A stretch of DNA of 64,000 nucleotides from Odobenus rosmarus divergens (Eukaryota > Chordata > Mammalia > Carnivora > Odobenidae): NCBI RefSeq assembly GCF_000321225.1, contig NW_004450480.1, positions 2,428,176-2,492,175 of the forward strand, read 5' to 3'. The notes under the pieces are model-generated. The model ran no database searches. It saw only the letters and a list, made by a program, of their open reading frames with translations, and was not told the origin of the DNA. Shown here piece after piece: positions 33,066 through 44,402 of this stretch; the first letter of the stretch is position 1, and each line of letters opens with the position of its first letter. The translations under genes and the position numbers were made by a program.

Positions 33066-36050
33066 TCTATCAAAACAAGGCTTCACTTATATTTAGACAC
33101 CTTCCCTGCTCCTGAATGTGACAAACCACCAGAACCCTGCTTCCACTTGCCGCAATGATAACAACGCAGGGGTGACCTGTCTCTAGCAAGCAAAGGACGT
33201 GTTCGATAACATGCTATTACTAAACCTCCATACTTATTGAAAAGACATCTGTGCTCAAATCGCGCCGACTCAAAGCTGATTTTCTCCGCATTCCAACCAA
33301 AAGAGGAAAGAGTGACAGAGCCAGAGAACTTGCGGAATTTATGGGGTAGACCAGAAAGCTCCTAAGTTGATGACCTGATAACATGTTCGACAGCCTCCAA
33401 CTCGATCTCCCCTCCTGGAATCGGAGCGTACTTCTACAGCAGTCCCAAACATGCAGCTGCACCAGGGAAGTTTCTGCTCTTCCATCCTTAAAATAAATCA
33501 GGAGGCGCAACTAGCTGTTTTGTCAATGTTGGTTGCAGCCAGCATGCACACACGTTTTAGAGATGCAAAACCGTACACGGATAATAAGCTTGTTTTCAAA
33601 CCTTTTTGTTATCATCCTTTAATGTCTGAAGAGTTTCTACACAAAAATCAATAATCTCGAGGCTCACGTGCAAAAAAAGCTCTCTGCCTAAGATTCTCCC
33701 CATTTCCTCCCAAACGTACCCCATATGTTCTCTGCTATATCTGTGAGGGTAACCATCCACTGTGATATACAGCAAGGCAAGCCAAAATATATTTTTCCCA
33801 AAAAGAAAAAAAAAGCACTTTCAAATATACTTAACAAGCAAATTGAATGTCTTATTAAAATCGTATTATCTAAACAGTGTTCAAAAATTTAAAGAAAGTA
33901 GCTTTTCATTTTATTCATCGAGGAATCCATTAAAGCTTAGGCTCTGAAGTAGTATGTAAATTATGTGCCTTTCAAGGTAGAGCTAGGGCAAATTCACTCC
34001 ATCAACTAATGATGAACCTCATTATGTGCAGGGAGGATTCATAATGAGGAAAGAGCCACCCGCCATTCCATGTTCTAACATAAATCCCTGTAAAATTTGA
34101 ATATCTCCCCGTCTAATTAAAGGCTACTAATTCCAATCACCCCCTCCATGGCCCCAAAGTAAAAATAAACCTCTTTAAAAGCACAGACTACAGTTATATT
34201 TCTAAAACAGCACTCGATTCTGTTTGGACTCAGAACCTTCCACTCAGATATGTTTTACGACAAGCATAATTAGCAGCTTTCTAAGATACAAACTTTAAGG
34301 CTGTTCAAGCTCATTTTGGTTAAATACATTGGATTTCTATTTTTCAAAGAGCTTCACCTTGACGGGGCTACAGTGCATGCACAGAGATGATCCGCAGCCA
34401 AGAAACCAACAGGAATGTGCGAGCTTCGTAATAACGTAAAATAAAATTCTTACACTTGATTTCCATGCTAAAGCTGAGATGTTCAGAAAAAAACAAGCAT
34501 TGTGTGGCATGAACTCGAGATTACATTTGGATGGGGATGTATTCAAATCTGCTTGGGAACGACATACTTGATTCTGGAACAAAACTGCTCACTTTTAATG
34601 TGGTTTGAACTAATGAACAAGTACAGCCCAACGTGTCACAAGTCAAAGAACTATTCCTTCCTGGAATCACGGACTCTGATTTTTTTTTTTTTTTAACTGA
34701 AAACTATAGAATGCAAACCCAACGTTGCGAAACATATTTATTATGATTAATAGCCTGTAATATCCCTCACTAAGGCTTAATTTGCTCTTGTTTTCAATTA
34801 TGAATCTGCACTACTCTATTCCAGTCCCCTTTTCAGGGAGAGATGAATTTCTTGTGGTCTTTACTCTTTGTATTGTACCGCCACCCAGCAAGGCACAATT
34901 AGTTAAAAGCAGCAAATCTCCACCTTGACTCTCACAGAGCACCAGATTACACAAAATTAGAGAACCAAATCAGTGAGAAATAAGTGAAGGTGTCCAGGGA
35001 ATCAAAGCAATTAGACCAAAGGAAAAAGGAAAAGTACATATGCCAGTCACCCACTCACTCATACCTTTACATTAAAATTCAAAAGAAAAAAAAATCCTAG
35101 ATCCTTTATTTAATTTTGATAAACTGAATATAGAATCCAACCAGGAAATCTTATCTGCTGCTGTCAATTCAAGTGTCCCCAAATGTCTGAACCCCAGTTT
35201 GGTACAATGTACACACCAGTGTGACATGAAGTACAGAATTTCAGGAGCTAACGAGTCCATTCTACTAGAGATGCCGCTGCTTTTTAAGTTGCATAAAAAT
35301 AAACTCCACTCCATAAAAGCTGCCACAGTGCGTGCTCTCTCATCCCTCGGCTCCAGGCATGATCCCCCCCGCCCCACCACCCTGCCTTTTAGGTCAGCCA
35401 CTCATGCATTAGGAAGACATCCCTCCCAAAATAACTTGGCCCTCCCCCGAAGCACAGAGTTGAGCAGCCTACCTTTGTTCTGGAGTTGCAGATAATAACA
35501 GGCAAGCCTCAAGACCATGAGGATTTGGAAAAGATCAGGAGAGTTGGAGGAAAAAAAGAAGAAGAAGAAAAAAAAAAGGAAAAGGAAAAGAAATACTGCA
35601 AGTAGAGAAGAACTGGAAGAAACAACGGGAAAAGCCTTCTAATGAACTGTAGTGGCTACCACAGGATCGGGGTGTCTTCACCAGTGTTTACACCAGTGAG
35701 TACACCTCTGCTCCATCTCATCCACAACTGGTGGCATTCCACCCCCCCCCCCCGAATCCATGCATGGCAATTAAAAGCAACTGCACCTCTCCGTTTGGGA
35801 GGGGGACCACAAAAGACCTCTGCAATATTTCTTTACAATGTCTATATCACTGATGAGCATTAGTTTGAGTGACAAAGGTCCCGGGCTAAATCAACATTCT
35901 TACCTTAATGTTCCTAGTAAAAGGCTCCAGGAAACATAACTCATGAGACATGTATGCAAAGATATGTCTCAAGGAATTAATCCAGAGCCCTCAGCTGAGG
36001 TGGGGGGCGGGGGGAGGGAAATTTTTTTAAAAAGGAAAAAAGAAAAAAGA
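33066..36050. other. Long repeat-poor unique stretch
   Basis: No SINE, L2 or MIR was recognised in about 3 kb. It includes AT-rich segments with homeodomain-like words (34090-34150, 34710-34810), a purine-rich AAG tract (35548-35590) and a C-run (35743-35754). Frames of 96-109 codons around 33.2-33.5 kb and 35.1-35.5 kb show no domain. Confidence 0.45.
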
Positions 36051-36640
36051 AAAAGCAATGGCTTATTTCCAAACAAACGCAGCTCAGCCCGGGCAGCGAT
36101 GGCATAGAACAGGTTTGCATAGACAGAGCTCAGTGGCAGAAGCGGGAGTTCTGTAGGATTTATTTGACACTTATTTTCCGGGAAGCCTTTTGTGGAGTTG
36201 TACCGTTTGTTTCTTATTGTCTGAGAGGCAGTTAGGAGCTTTCTCCCGGAGGGGGCCTCTCAACCTCTGGGCTTGGCCGCCTCTGACAGGGAGGTAACCA
36301 TATTAGGATGTGTATGGTAAAGTAAACAATAACATAGTTGCAATGAAATGGAATTTTTTTTTCCAAGCTAATGGTGTTGGGGTCAGTCTGTCTTTTTAGC
36401 CATTCCCACTAATTTTGTTTCCTAGTTCAAACAGGCCCTCCTCCTCCTCCTTTTTTTTTTTTTTAAGTGTTAGCTGTTTCCAAATATCTGACTGTAAATT
36501 TGCTGAGAATGTTTGCAATGTAAGAAAAAGCTTTTAACATCCAAATAAAGATCCTGCCAGTTTAATCATTAAAGGGGATGTGAATTTTCAAACCCTTGCA
36601 AAGATCCAACTCTCCGCTACTTTCTTCCCCACCCCAGCCC
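36051..36640. other. Conserved-noncoding-like block
   Basis: Unique sequence with 'tggtaaagtaaacaataaca' (forkhead-like GTAAACA), 'agccattcccactaattttg', 'tgagaatgtttgcaatgtaa' and 'ccagtttaatcattaaaggg'. No coding frame. Function inferred from texture only. Confidence 0.35.
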
Positions 36641-37790
36641 CACCTCCATCTCTCCCTGAAGGTTAAAATTACTTGGTCATTTAAAAGTACCTTCTAAATA
36701 AATCAGATTTTTAAAGAAAGGGACCATTACCTTCATAAAAATTCCACATTCACATACTGTGTCACTGAGTGAAGAGTCTTAACCGTTCATGCGCCTGAAA
36801 ATTTATTACCTGAAATTTCTAGGATGGTTACTTTTACGTGATAAACCTTTCCCACCTCTTCCAACTGCCCCCCCCAAGAAAAAAGCATAAAATACTGTTG
36901 TCACGCCAGCCTCTAGAAATCAGCTAACCAAACAAAAAAAAATATATCAAAAATGAGCTCTCAAGATGTTACATATTTAGGAAAAGTTCTGCCGGTCCAA
37001 AGACAACAATAAAAAGTAAGGCTGCTTTCTGGCCACTGTCACTCAGTAGGAGATTCCCGCCCAAGGAGCGAGGGAAGCATCCCCACTCAAGGTCAGGGCT
37101 GGCAGAGGAGGACAGCGGCGGGACTGAGGACCACAGACAGTAGGTGTGGACAGAGCAGGACCGCTGGGAGCCAGCACCGGCTGTGGGGGAGCGTGCTTCC
37201 ATGTCTTAGTCTCCTAGGTGTGAGCCAGGGCTGCTCCTGAGAGATCTGCCCACACGAGCGTGTGTAAGCAGCCGCTGGCCCTCAGTGTGCAAGGAGGGGA
37301 GGAGGGGCACAGCACTGCTATCTGTGAGGACCCCAGGGACCACCCCCCGCACCGGGCATCGAGGCAAAACACGTGGCACGAGCGAAGGGGCACGGGCAGG
37401 GGAAGAAATGATACATGCAATTAAGAATGAAGCTGGGCTGACGGGGGAAATAAAACACACGTGACCCGGGCGAAACTTCCATAGCTCAGAAACTAAGACA
37501 GCCTCCCCTGCCTGGAACCCCTGGGCGGACCTCTAAACTGCCTTGGTTCTTAACAGATCCCTATCACCCAGAAACCTTAAACCCCTGCAACTCATGTTTT
37601 ATTAAAACATGTTTAGCATTCTTCTTAAAGATAGGTTTTAACCCCAAATACCCATGAAATTAAATCTCCTATGCCACTTATCTGCACTGCCGGGCAAAAA
37701 CTAAAGTTGAGCTAAACAGAGAGATAGCAAAATCAATAAATCACACGAAACAAGTAGCAGTTCAAAAGTTCAAATGATATGATGGCCAGT
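36641..37790. other. Unique sequence with a GC-richer centre
   Basis: From 37050 to 37460 GC content rises with scattered CpGs, but not enough to call an island by eye. Frames of 68-84 codons on the minus strand there are composition effects. Confidence 0.4.
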
Positions 37791-37859
37791 TCAGTGCGTC
37801 TTAGCGCTCACCCAATAATAACTGGTCTCCGTCACTCCTCACAGTATAGACAATTTCAT

Positions 37860-38100
37860 GGCATCATTTTCATTAGGCTGTCTCATGGAAAATTGCTAGC
37901 TATTTATGTATACGCTAAAATAAATTAGCCATTTCATCGAGCAGTGTGATTCTTATAAAATACATTAACACAATACTCGATTTTCCAGTTGGAGTAAATA
38001 AATAAATCAATAAATTCAATACAGGATGATTCTTTTATTGTGGCGCTATAGCTCTCAGCATAAGTGTTTTTATTGGGTTTATTTGTTTCAATAAAAATTG
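37860..38100. other. Conserved-noncoding-like AT-rich block
   Basis: Words such as 'ttttcattaggctgtctc', 'aaataaattagccatttc' and 'gattcttttattgtgg' (HOX/CDX-like TTTAT and TTTATTG words) occur in unique sequence just left of an AT microsatellite. Confidence 0.35.
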
Positions 38101-38132
38101 AAATGGGCCAGTGATCTCAGTGCTGGCATCTT

Positions 38133-38134
<2 letters not shown>

Positions 38135-38168
<34 letters not shown>
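38135..38168. repeat. (AT)n microsatellite
   Basis: About 16 uninterrupted AT units. It encodes the YIYIYIYI run of the overlapping 129-codon frame, which is therefore not a gene. Confidence 0.95.
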
Positions 38169-38170
<2 letters not shown>

Positions 38171-38540
38171 CAATATTTGGGAAAGTGCTGCACAGAGCAC
38201 TCAAAATTGTATTCAAAAATCATCTTCATGATAATTATTACTCCACAACCCAATTCGGATGGGGAATTTCACAAAGGGAAAGGGGGAATTCTGCCAAGTG
38301 TTTGAGTCTTGCGGCATTTCTGCGCTACAGACTGGAGTCTGGGGGTGAGGCTTCTGAGAGACAGCCACCCCTCGCTGAGCCTGCGACCTTATGCCTCAGA
38401 CGCGCCTCTTCCCTGGACAGGGAGAAACAACAGCGGGACAAGCTCCAGATGGCCTCTTCTGTCACACCTTACGGAACGCGCCATTGATTGTGGCTGGGAG
38501 AAGGCCATTTACTCCAACCTCTGGGGGAAAGACTAGGGTA

Positions 38541-39310
38541 TCATGATTGCAAGAAAGAAGAGAGAGGTGTGCTGACGCTGTAAATAAACTCAGGCCCAAG
38601 GCCTGCTTGCCGCTCTGGAGGCGAAAGGGAGACACCAGAAAGCATGAGATTTTTTTTTTCCTGGGTCACCAGTGCAACTGAAATCAAAGGAGAACAGGGG
38701 AATGGATATCTGTTGTTTATGCCTGCCCAACACCCAAGCTCCTCTTCCTCTGATAACACTCGCCGTATTTTGCTTGGGGAAATGCCCCATTCCCCCATCT
38801 CTGGCTGGTGAGCTACAGTCCATGGATGCGTCTCTCCACTCCAGAGGGTGGAGCCATAAACCAGGTCTGACCAATCCCTGCGCTCTGCTCTCCTGGGCGC
38901 CCTGATTGGCTGATGGATAGATACGTCCCAAATCAGAACTGGGAGGGAGGGAGAGAGAGAGAGAGAGAGAGAGAGATACAGATACAGATACAGTCCTTTT
39001 GCTTTTGAGAGCTTTGAGAACATGGACTGGGCTGGCTGAAAGAGGCCAGGACACAGCAAGTCAGAAGTGAGGCCAAGAGTAGGACAGATTCCTAACAGAG
39101 CCCATAGGGGGCCATCCTACTCCTGGACTTGTTCCATTATTGTAGCCAATGAACTTCCCTGATGTGCTTAGCCAGCTCACTGGCACTGCGTTACTTGCAC
39201 CAAGAGGTGCGATCCAGGAAGTCAAACTAAATATGTGTTCTATATGTACTCTGTAATATATGTGAGCCCTGATGAGAAAGCAAACCAAATAAAAAACACA
39301 CAAATCGACA
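38541..39310. repeat. Possible ancient LTR-like or unassigned repeat
   Basis: 'gacctgggtcaccagtg'-type text, 'aaaccaggtctgaccaatcc', 'gcgccctgattggctgatgg' and 'ggctggctgaaagaggccag' remind me of old mammalian LTR/3'-end repeats, but I cannot assign a family. The 172- and 154-codon minus-strand frames here run through the GA/GATACA repeat and are not supported as genes. Confidence 0.25.
38941..38992. repeat. (GGGA)(GA)n-(GATACA)n microsatellite
   Basis: Short GGGA units, about 13 GA units, then three GATACA units. Confidence 0.93.
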
Positions 39311-39890
39311 AACTCCCACAGCTAATACTCAAATCCGTAGACCTCACATATGCTATGTAACCTGATCATCAGCCATGTTCTCTGCTCTGCTGTCCCTGGA
39401 AAGAAAGAGCTAAAAGAATGAGTCAGGACCCACAGTCAAGAAGAACTCAAGATGATCTCAAAGCAAAGTAAACTGGAGATCTAAAATAAATCCAGTGTGA
39501 GGTCTAATACAGACTTGATAAACTCTCTTCTCTAGGCCACTGGTGGTGGTGGTTCAGGTCAGGGATGGACCAACCCATCAGTTTAGGTGAACAGCCAGCT
39601 GGCTCACACAACAGGCCTTGTGTCTTCTGATCGGACTCATGGACGAGGGATGAAGATGTGGTTTTTTCATTCTCTGATAAAAGTTGTATTTTGGTGCGGA
39701 GGGGGGATAGCGAGGTCCTGCCAGCCTGCCTGGCTTTTAGCCCTGGCTCCAGCCCAACTAAATTGGCAAACGAGGGCCCTGATTTCCTCCACGGCCAGGA
39801 GAGGACCCCAAATCAATACAGCCAGGCTTCCTTGGGAGTAGTATCCATAGTAACACAAACAAACAAAAAAAATCACAATAATTGAGATGC
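39311..39890. other. Unique sequence
   Basis: No repeat or gene recognised apart from a GGT run at 39541-39553 and a short AAAC run at 39855-39866. Confidence 0.4.
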
Positions 39891-39894
39891 TACC

Positions 39895-40085
39895 AACGAC
39901 TTTATTCTTAATATGCCAGAGACCATATTAATCACTTTACAGGTATTGCTCATTTCACCTTTAAAATAACCCTGTAAGATGCACATTGTTACTACCTTCA
40001 TTTTATAAATTAGTAGAGGAAAGCTCAAAGAAGTTAAGGAACCTGTTCTTAGCCACAGAGCAGATAAGGGGTGGAGCATCAAGTA
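39895..40085 (-). mobile_element. MIR SINE, minus strand
   Basis: Reversed MIR order: 'tatgccagagaccatattaa', 'tttacaggtattgctcattt', 'aataaccctgtaagatgcac', 'ccttcattttataaattagt', 'agctcaaagaagttaaggaa' and 'cttagccacagagcag'. The overlapping 155-codon plus frame crosses this and the next element. Confidence 0.8.
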
Positions 40086-40156
40086 CCTGGTGGCTAGTCC
40101 GTTGGACAGTAGGGGTTGTCCACAGAAAGTTCTATTGGGTAGGGTTTTTCTGTAGA

Positions 40157-40354
40157 TGTGTGGTTCTCATCCAGGAGCGATATTCCGCACCAGAGAATAT
40201 TAGGCAGCGTCTGGAGACATTTTTAACTGTGACAACTGGAGTGAGGGTGATGCTAACTAGGAGTGCTGGTAAACACCCTACCATGCACAGGACAGTTCCC
40301 ACAATGGAGAGTTACTGGCCCAACACATCAGTGGTGCTGAGGTTGAGAAGGTCT
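40157..40354 (+). mobile_element. Old non-autonomous DNA element, copy 2 (fuller)
   Basis: Begins 'tgtggttctcatccaggagc' and ends 'gctgaggttgagaaggtc', so the ends carry an approximate inverted repeat (GGTTCTCA / TTGAGAAG). The middle has 'gcgtctggagacatttttaa', 'aaacaccctaccatgcacag' and 'acagttcccacaatg', matching copy 1 at 11240-11402. Family name not assigned. Confidence 0.7.
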
Positions 40355-40879
40355 ACTCTCCCAGGCAGGTGGACCCTGGTGGTCCGCAGCTCCTCAGCAA
40401 GAGTTTTAAAGCAACTTCTACCAAGATTGCAGGTAGCCTGTGTGTGGATATAATACTGATGTGGAGTAGGGTTAAAATTTGAGGCTGAGTCTAGAAAAGA
40501 CTTGTCCCAAGTCCCACAGTCTTAATTACAGGCAGGGAAGGATCTGGAGAGCTACCTGGGGAGTCCAGTTGACACCAATGTAGCTGAGTCAGGAGAAATA
40601 AGGGGGCCACGTTCTTGGTTCCCCTCTTTCCTCTGCTTTCTCCTTCCTCACTGTCCCTTCTCCCTGAAAACTGAGTGGAGCCAACCATCTACATCATACT
40701 GTCTTGAGTGGGGTGGATTGACATTCCACTTCAGGCCTGCATCAGTCGCCAGGACATCAGTGTGAGCAACCAGGGTTCACGCTGACCATGATTCTTGGCA
40801 GCAGGGGAAGGCTGTTATCATGTCCCAGAAACAGGTGTTCCATTCCGAGCTGGGTTCAGATCTAGGCTCCACCACTTGA

Positions 40880-41005
40880 GGCTCCTGAGCACTTGACACA
40901 TGGCTAGTACACTAGGGAACTAAATTCTTAAATTTATGTAATTTTAATTAAATTTAAATAGCCACACACATCTAAGGGCTACTATATCTTGGACTGTGTG
41001 CAGTT
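40880..41005 (+). mobile_element. hAT (Charlie-like) terminal fragment, copy C
   Basis: 'cctgagcacttgacacatgg', 'taattttaattaaatttaaa' and 'ggactgtgtgcag' correspond to the terminal part of the same family as copies A and B. Confidence 0.55.
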
Positions 41006-42110
41006 TTAGAAGTGTGGCAAATTTTCCATATTCATGAGAATCCGATCCTCAGCAGATGGATATCTGGTTCCCAGTTTGAGATTCTATATATTAATTAAAA
41101 TTTTTATTTTATTCTCAGTGGAAATGGCTTTGGTCATGACTTTTTAAAAATTCCACTCTTATTCTAAATCTCCTAATTTTTCTAAAAATTTTCATCTAAT
41201 TTTTATATCAATTCTGATCACAGTTTTGAGTAGAATGGTAGACTTATTTAGTTGACTAATTTGGGCAAGAGATGTATATTGTGGATTAAAACCGAGTGCA
41301 TTATTTAAGAAGCCAGTAGCAAGGTAATCTTTTTCACTGTTGGGAAAACATTCTTGGTACTCTCTTTAGGACATGTTGCCTGTAAACTTCATGTCTTCAG
41401 GGACGTGAGCAATCTTGGAAGAAGTACTCTGCTGTACCAGTTCAAATCACTCAAGCCATTTGGAACAAGAATGACATTCTGGAAGATTTCTTACACAGTA
41501 AGATCTGTCCACTCTGTCTCTCCCATGAAAACTCCAAACTACACACATTCAGGTGGAACTTTTCCCTGCAGCTCAAAGTGTGATGAATTTTTCAGCTTAG
41601 GGAGAAAGATTAGTACTGATGTTAACAAAGTGACTGTAAAGCCAGCCTCACGACATTATAAATACATCACAGCTTTCAGGATGTTTCTTTCACAATGGGC
41701 AAATCCAGAAGCAAAGAACATTTTCGGGGCTGGGGAGCACAGTCATACCCAACACTGTGTTGCAGGGTGTGAACCATCCAGAACTAGAGCTTTGGGCAGG
41801 AAGCTGAGCCATCTACAAAGTATTTCTTGGGTGATATACAGAGAGCTGGAGATGGGATAAAACCTAATGACGAATAAAGTAAACAGTGTTTGGCTCACTC
41901 ATCCTCTCTGGATACCAAGAAATTTCAGCTTCAGCAGTAATGTGGGAATCCAAAACTGCACTGTCATTCTAAACAATATCAAAAGTTAAGAGGAAAAAAA
42001 ATATATATATATACCCAAAATAATAACTTCATATCCTTTGCCAGGCACAACCTAGATTTTTAAGTTGATATTAGCTGGTCAAGTATGAAATGTTACTCCA
42101 TATGTAGACA
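41006..42110. other. Unique sequence with a 168-codon chance-length frame
   Basis: An open frame from 41354 to 41860 on the plus strand is among the longest in the window, but it starts at TTG rather than ATG and the product shows no recognisable domain or signal. By rough estimate, about one frame of this length is expected by chance in 64 kb. An (AT)n run lies at 42001-42013. Confidence 0.45.
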
Positions 42111-42177
42111 GTGCTGGATGGCTATTCAACAGCCATTCCCAACTCCTTCACTCCCTCCTCCTACTCCCCAAGCTGGG

Positions 42178-42220
42178 AAAACAAAACAAAACAAAACAAA
42201 ACAACAACAACAACAAAAAC
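42178..42220. repeat. (AAAAC)n-(AAC)n microsatellite
   Basis: Four to five AAAAC units pass into four AAC units. Confidence 0.92.
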
Positions 42221-42239
42221 CCACCATCACCACCAACGC

Positions 42240-42660
42240 ATTGTCCCCTACCCAGCTTTCTCTGCAATAAGGGACAGATATTTAATGAAGTTCTAGCCAA
42301 AAGAGACAAAGGGTATAAGATATTTTTCCTCCTTGATTGAAGGAAAGTCATACAAAGATTTCTTTCTCTTGCTCTCTCTGCCTTGCCCCCCTTCTCCCAC
42401 TTTGTGCTTTTGAATGCAACTATGTAGGCAGATAATGCCTGGAGCTGTAGCAGCCATCTTGTAGCCATGAGGAAAAAGCTAGAAGAATCACAGAGAGGCC
42501 AACCCAGCAGTCAGATACTACTCACGTACTGAACCAGTCCTGAAACTGCCTACCTTTAGACTTCTGGGCAAGTAAATGATAAATATCCTTATGTTTTCAG
42601 CCACTGTTAATGAGGTTTTCTGTTATTAACAGGTGAACACATGCTAACTGACAGATCCTA
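42240..42660. repeat. Probable ancient retroelement end (LTR- or L1-like)
   Basis: 'gtagcagccatcttgtagcc', then 'atgataaatatccttatg', 'tttcagccactgttaatgag' and 'gaacacatgctaactgacag' match the ending pattern of a widespread old eutherian repeat. A similar pattern ends the segment at 47060-47165. Class not assigned. Confidence 0.45.
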
Positions 42661-42814
42661 AACCCTAGAGAAAGATCACTTCCTTGAGGGAACTTGACTA
42701 ATCAGAGGGTAATTAGCCAATTCTCCTGGTATCTAAGATGGTTCCCTTGTCACTTGAGAGCTTATCACTGAAGACAATGATACTTGGTCTTTAGAAGCTC
42801 CCTGAAGAAAAACA

Positions 42815-43015
42815 CCACCACTTCATACCTACTGTGTGTCAGTTTTTTGTAAGGCTTTTACTAAAGTGACTTGCTTACACTATGTCATCCAGTCTTCCAA
42901 GAACTCTATGGGGTGGGGACAATAATTACCCATATACGTTTCTGAGGAGAAGAAACAGAAGCAGAGAGAGGTGAAAGAGAATGTCCTAGGCCAACGGCTG
43001 TTACAGAAAACCTGG
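42815..43015 (-). mobile_element. MIR SINE, minus strand
   Basis: 'cttcatacctactgtgtgtc', 'tacactatgtcatccagtct', 'tccaagaactctatggggtg', 'ataattacccatatacgttt' and 'agcagagagaggtgaaagag' follow the reversed MIR order. Confidence 0.75.
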
Positions 43016-43559
43016 TCGCACCACAGGGAAATGGTTATACCCATGGCCTCAGCTACAAAACGTGGGTAACTCCAACCGAGTGATAAACATTTCTTGTTCT
43101 AAGACATAATGGCAGAAGCCTGGGCTCAGAGCACAGGACACACAGTCATATGAGCCGTGGCCTGGGGTGCAGTCACTGCAGTGGTGACTGGGGAAAGGAT
43201 TCTTCAGCTCATCCTGCAAGAGCTGTGGACACTCTCCGAGAGCTGACAGCAACATCCACCCTGAAGTCATCACCACAAGCAGGCAAAGGTGTCCCTTCAG
43301 GGTTGCCTGTCTCCACGCCCCGGATGGGATGGGGCAAAGCCTATAACACATCATGATGGCTGTTTCTCAGTGTTTTAACACCAAAGGAACAAAAAAGGTA
43401 CAAATAAGCTTTCAGGGAAGTTATAAAGAAGGACGCGTAGGTTAGGAAAAAATAGCTTGGAACTACTGGAAGGCCAGTTAGCAAAGTGAATACATGCAAC
43501 ATATTTGATGGTGTGGGCAGGAGGGCACAGCAAGGTGGCATGCAGCTTAGGGTAGTTAA

Positions 43560-43775
43560 GAATCATCAGCCAGACTGGCTTTACACTTACTAGCTGTGTG
43601 GCCTTCAGTAACTAGCTTGACTTCTCTGAGCCTCAGGTTTCCCATCCATATGTGGAAATAATACAAGTATCTAACCTTTTGGGTTGCGGTGAAAATCAAA
43701 TAAAATTATACATGTCAAAGTTCTCACCTAATACACAATAAGTATCCATTAATTGTTAATTATTCTCCTCATCAG
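43560..43775 (+). mobile_element. MIR SINE, plus strand, near full length
   Basis: 'ttacactagctgtgtggcc'-type core (read 'cttactagctgtgtggcctt'), then 'gagcctcaggtttcccatcc', 'ggaaataatacaagtatcta', and 'acctaatacacaataagtat'. Clear MIR core. Confidence 0.85.
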
Positions 43776-43784
43776 TACTGAATA

Positions 43785-43862
43785 ATAAATTGCAAAATTA
43801 TCATAAAGCACCTAGCATAGTACTCGGCATGCACTAGGTGCTCAATAAATGCTCATTCCTTG
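43785..43862 (+). mobile_element. MIR SINE 3' fragment
   Basis: 'aaagcacctagcatagtact', 'ggcatgcactaggtgctcaa' and 'taaatgctcattc' form a second MIR tail directly after the previous MIR. Confidence 0.7.
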
Positions 43863-44178
43863 GTTTTCCCATCTCTTTTCCCTCCACAAATAACTCAAAG
43901 ATTTAATTCTGATGTCATGGAACTACCGCAATTTTTAAAAAAATATTAGTGAATTTACCCCACTAAAATGGTTCTGGGTTTGATGCTATGGTAAATTCAA
44001 AGATCAACGAAGTATCTGTGGCCACATGCTTCCATGATAAATATGGTAAATAAAAAAGAGAACACTATGCAATTAAATATATGTAAATTAACATATATTT
44101 TCATGTTATACACGTAAGGATACCCCCTTCCATTTATTAAATTCTCTGTGTGCTGCGGACAGAGTTAATTTTAATTTT
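43863..44178. other. Unique AT-rich sequence
   Basis: No repeat or gene recognised. Confidence 0.4.
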
Positions 44179-44191
44179 TAAAATGTTTCTT

Positions 44192-44389
44192 TTTTTAAAT
44201 TATTCTTTTGAGACAGAGATACACAGAGAGAGAGACAGAGCGCAGGAGCAGTGGGGAGGGGCAGAGGGAGAGGGAGAAGCAGACTTCCCGCTGAGCAGGG
44301 AGCCCGATGCAGGGCTCAATCCCAGGACCTGGAGATCATGACCTGAGCCGAAGGCAGATGCTTAACCATGTGAGCCACCCAGGCGCCCC
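44192..44389 (-). mobile_element. CAN SINE, minus strand
   Basis: Complete minus-strand SINE ending 'gagccacccaggcgcccc'. The 13-bp duplication 'taaaatgtttctt' is exact at 44179-44191 and 44390-44402. The 63-codon plus frame is SINE translation. Confidence 0.95.
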
Positions 44390-44402
44390 TAAAATGTTTC
44401 TT

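Noticed and set aside
37050..37460. GC-richer segment considered as a CpG island promoter
   Set aside because: CpGs are scattered and the segment is short. No transcription start context or downstream exon is visible.
38098..38487. 129-codon frame with a YIYIYI run
   Set aside because: The run is the AT microsatellite. The remainder has no recognisable feature.
39986..40453. 155-codon open frame on the plus strand
   Set aside because: It crosses the end of a reversed MIR and an old DNA element. No independent coding evidence.
41354..41860. 168-codon open frame on the plus strand
   Set aside because: It begins at TTG, has no recognisable domain or signal and no promoter or splice context. 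Its length is within chance expectation for 128 kb of six-frame sequence.
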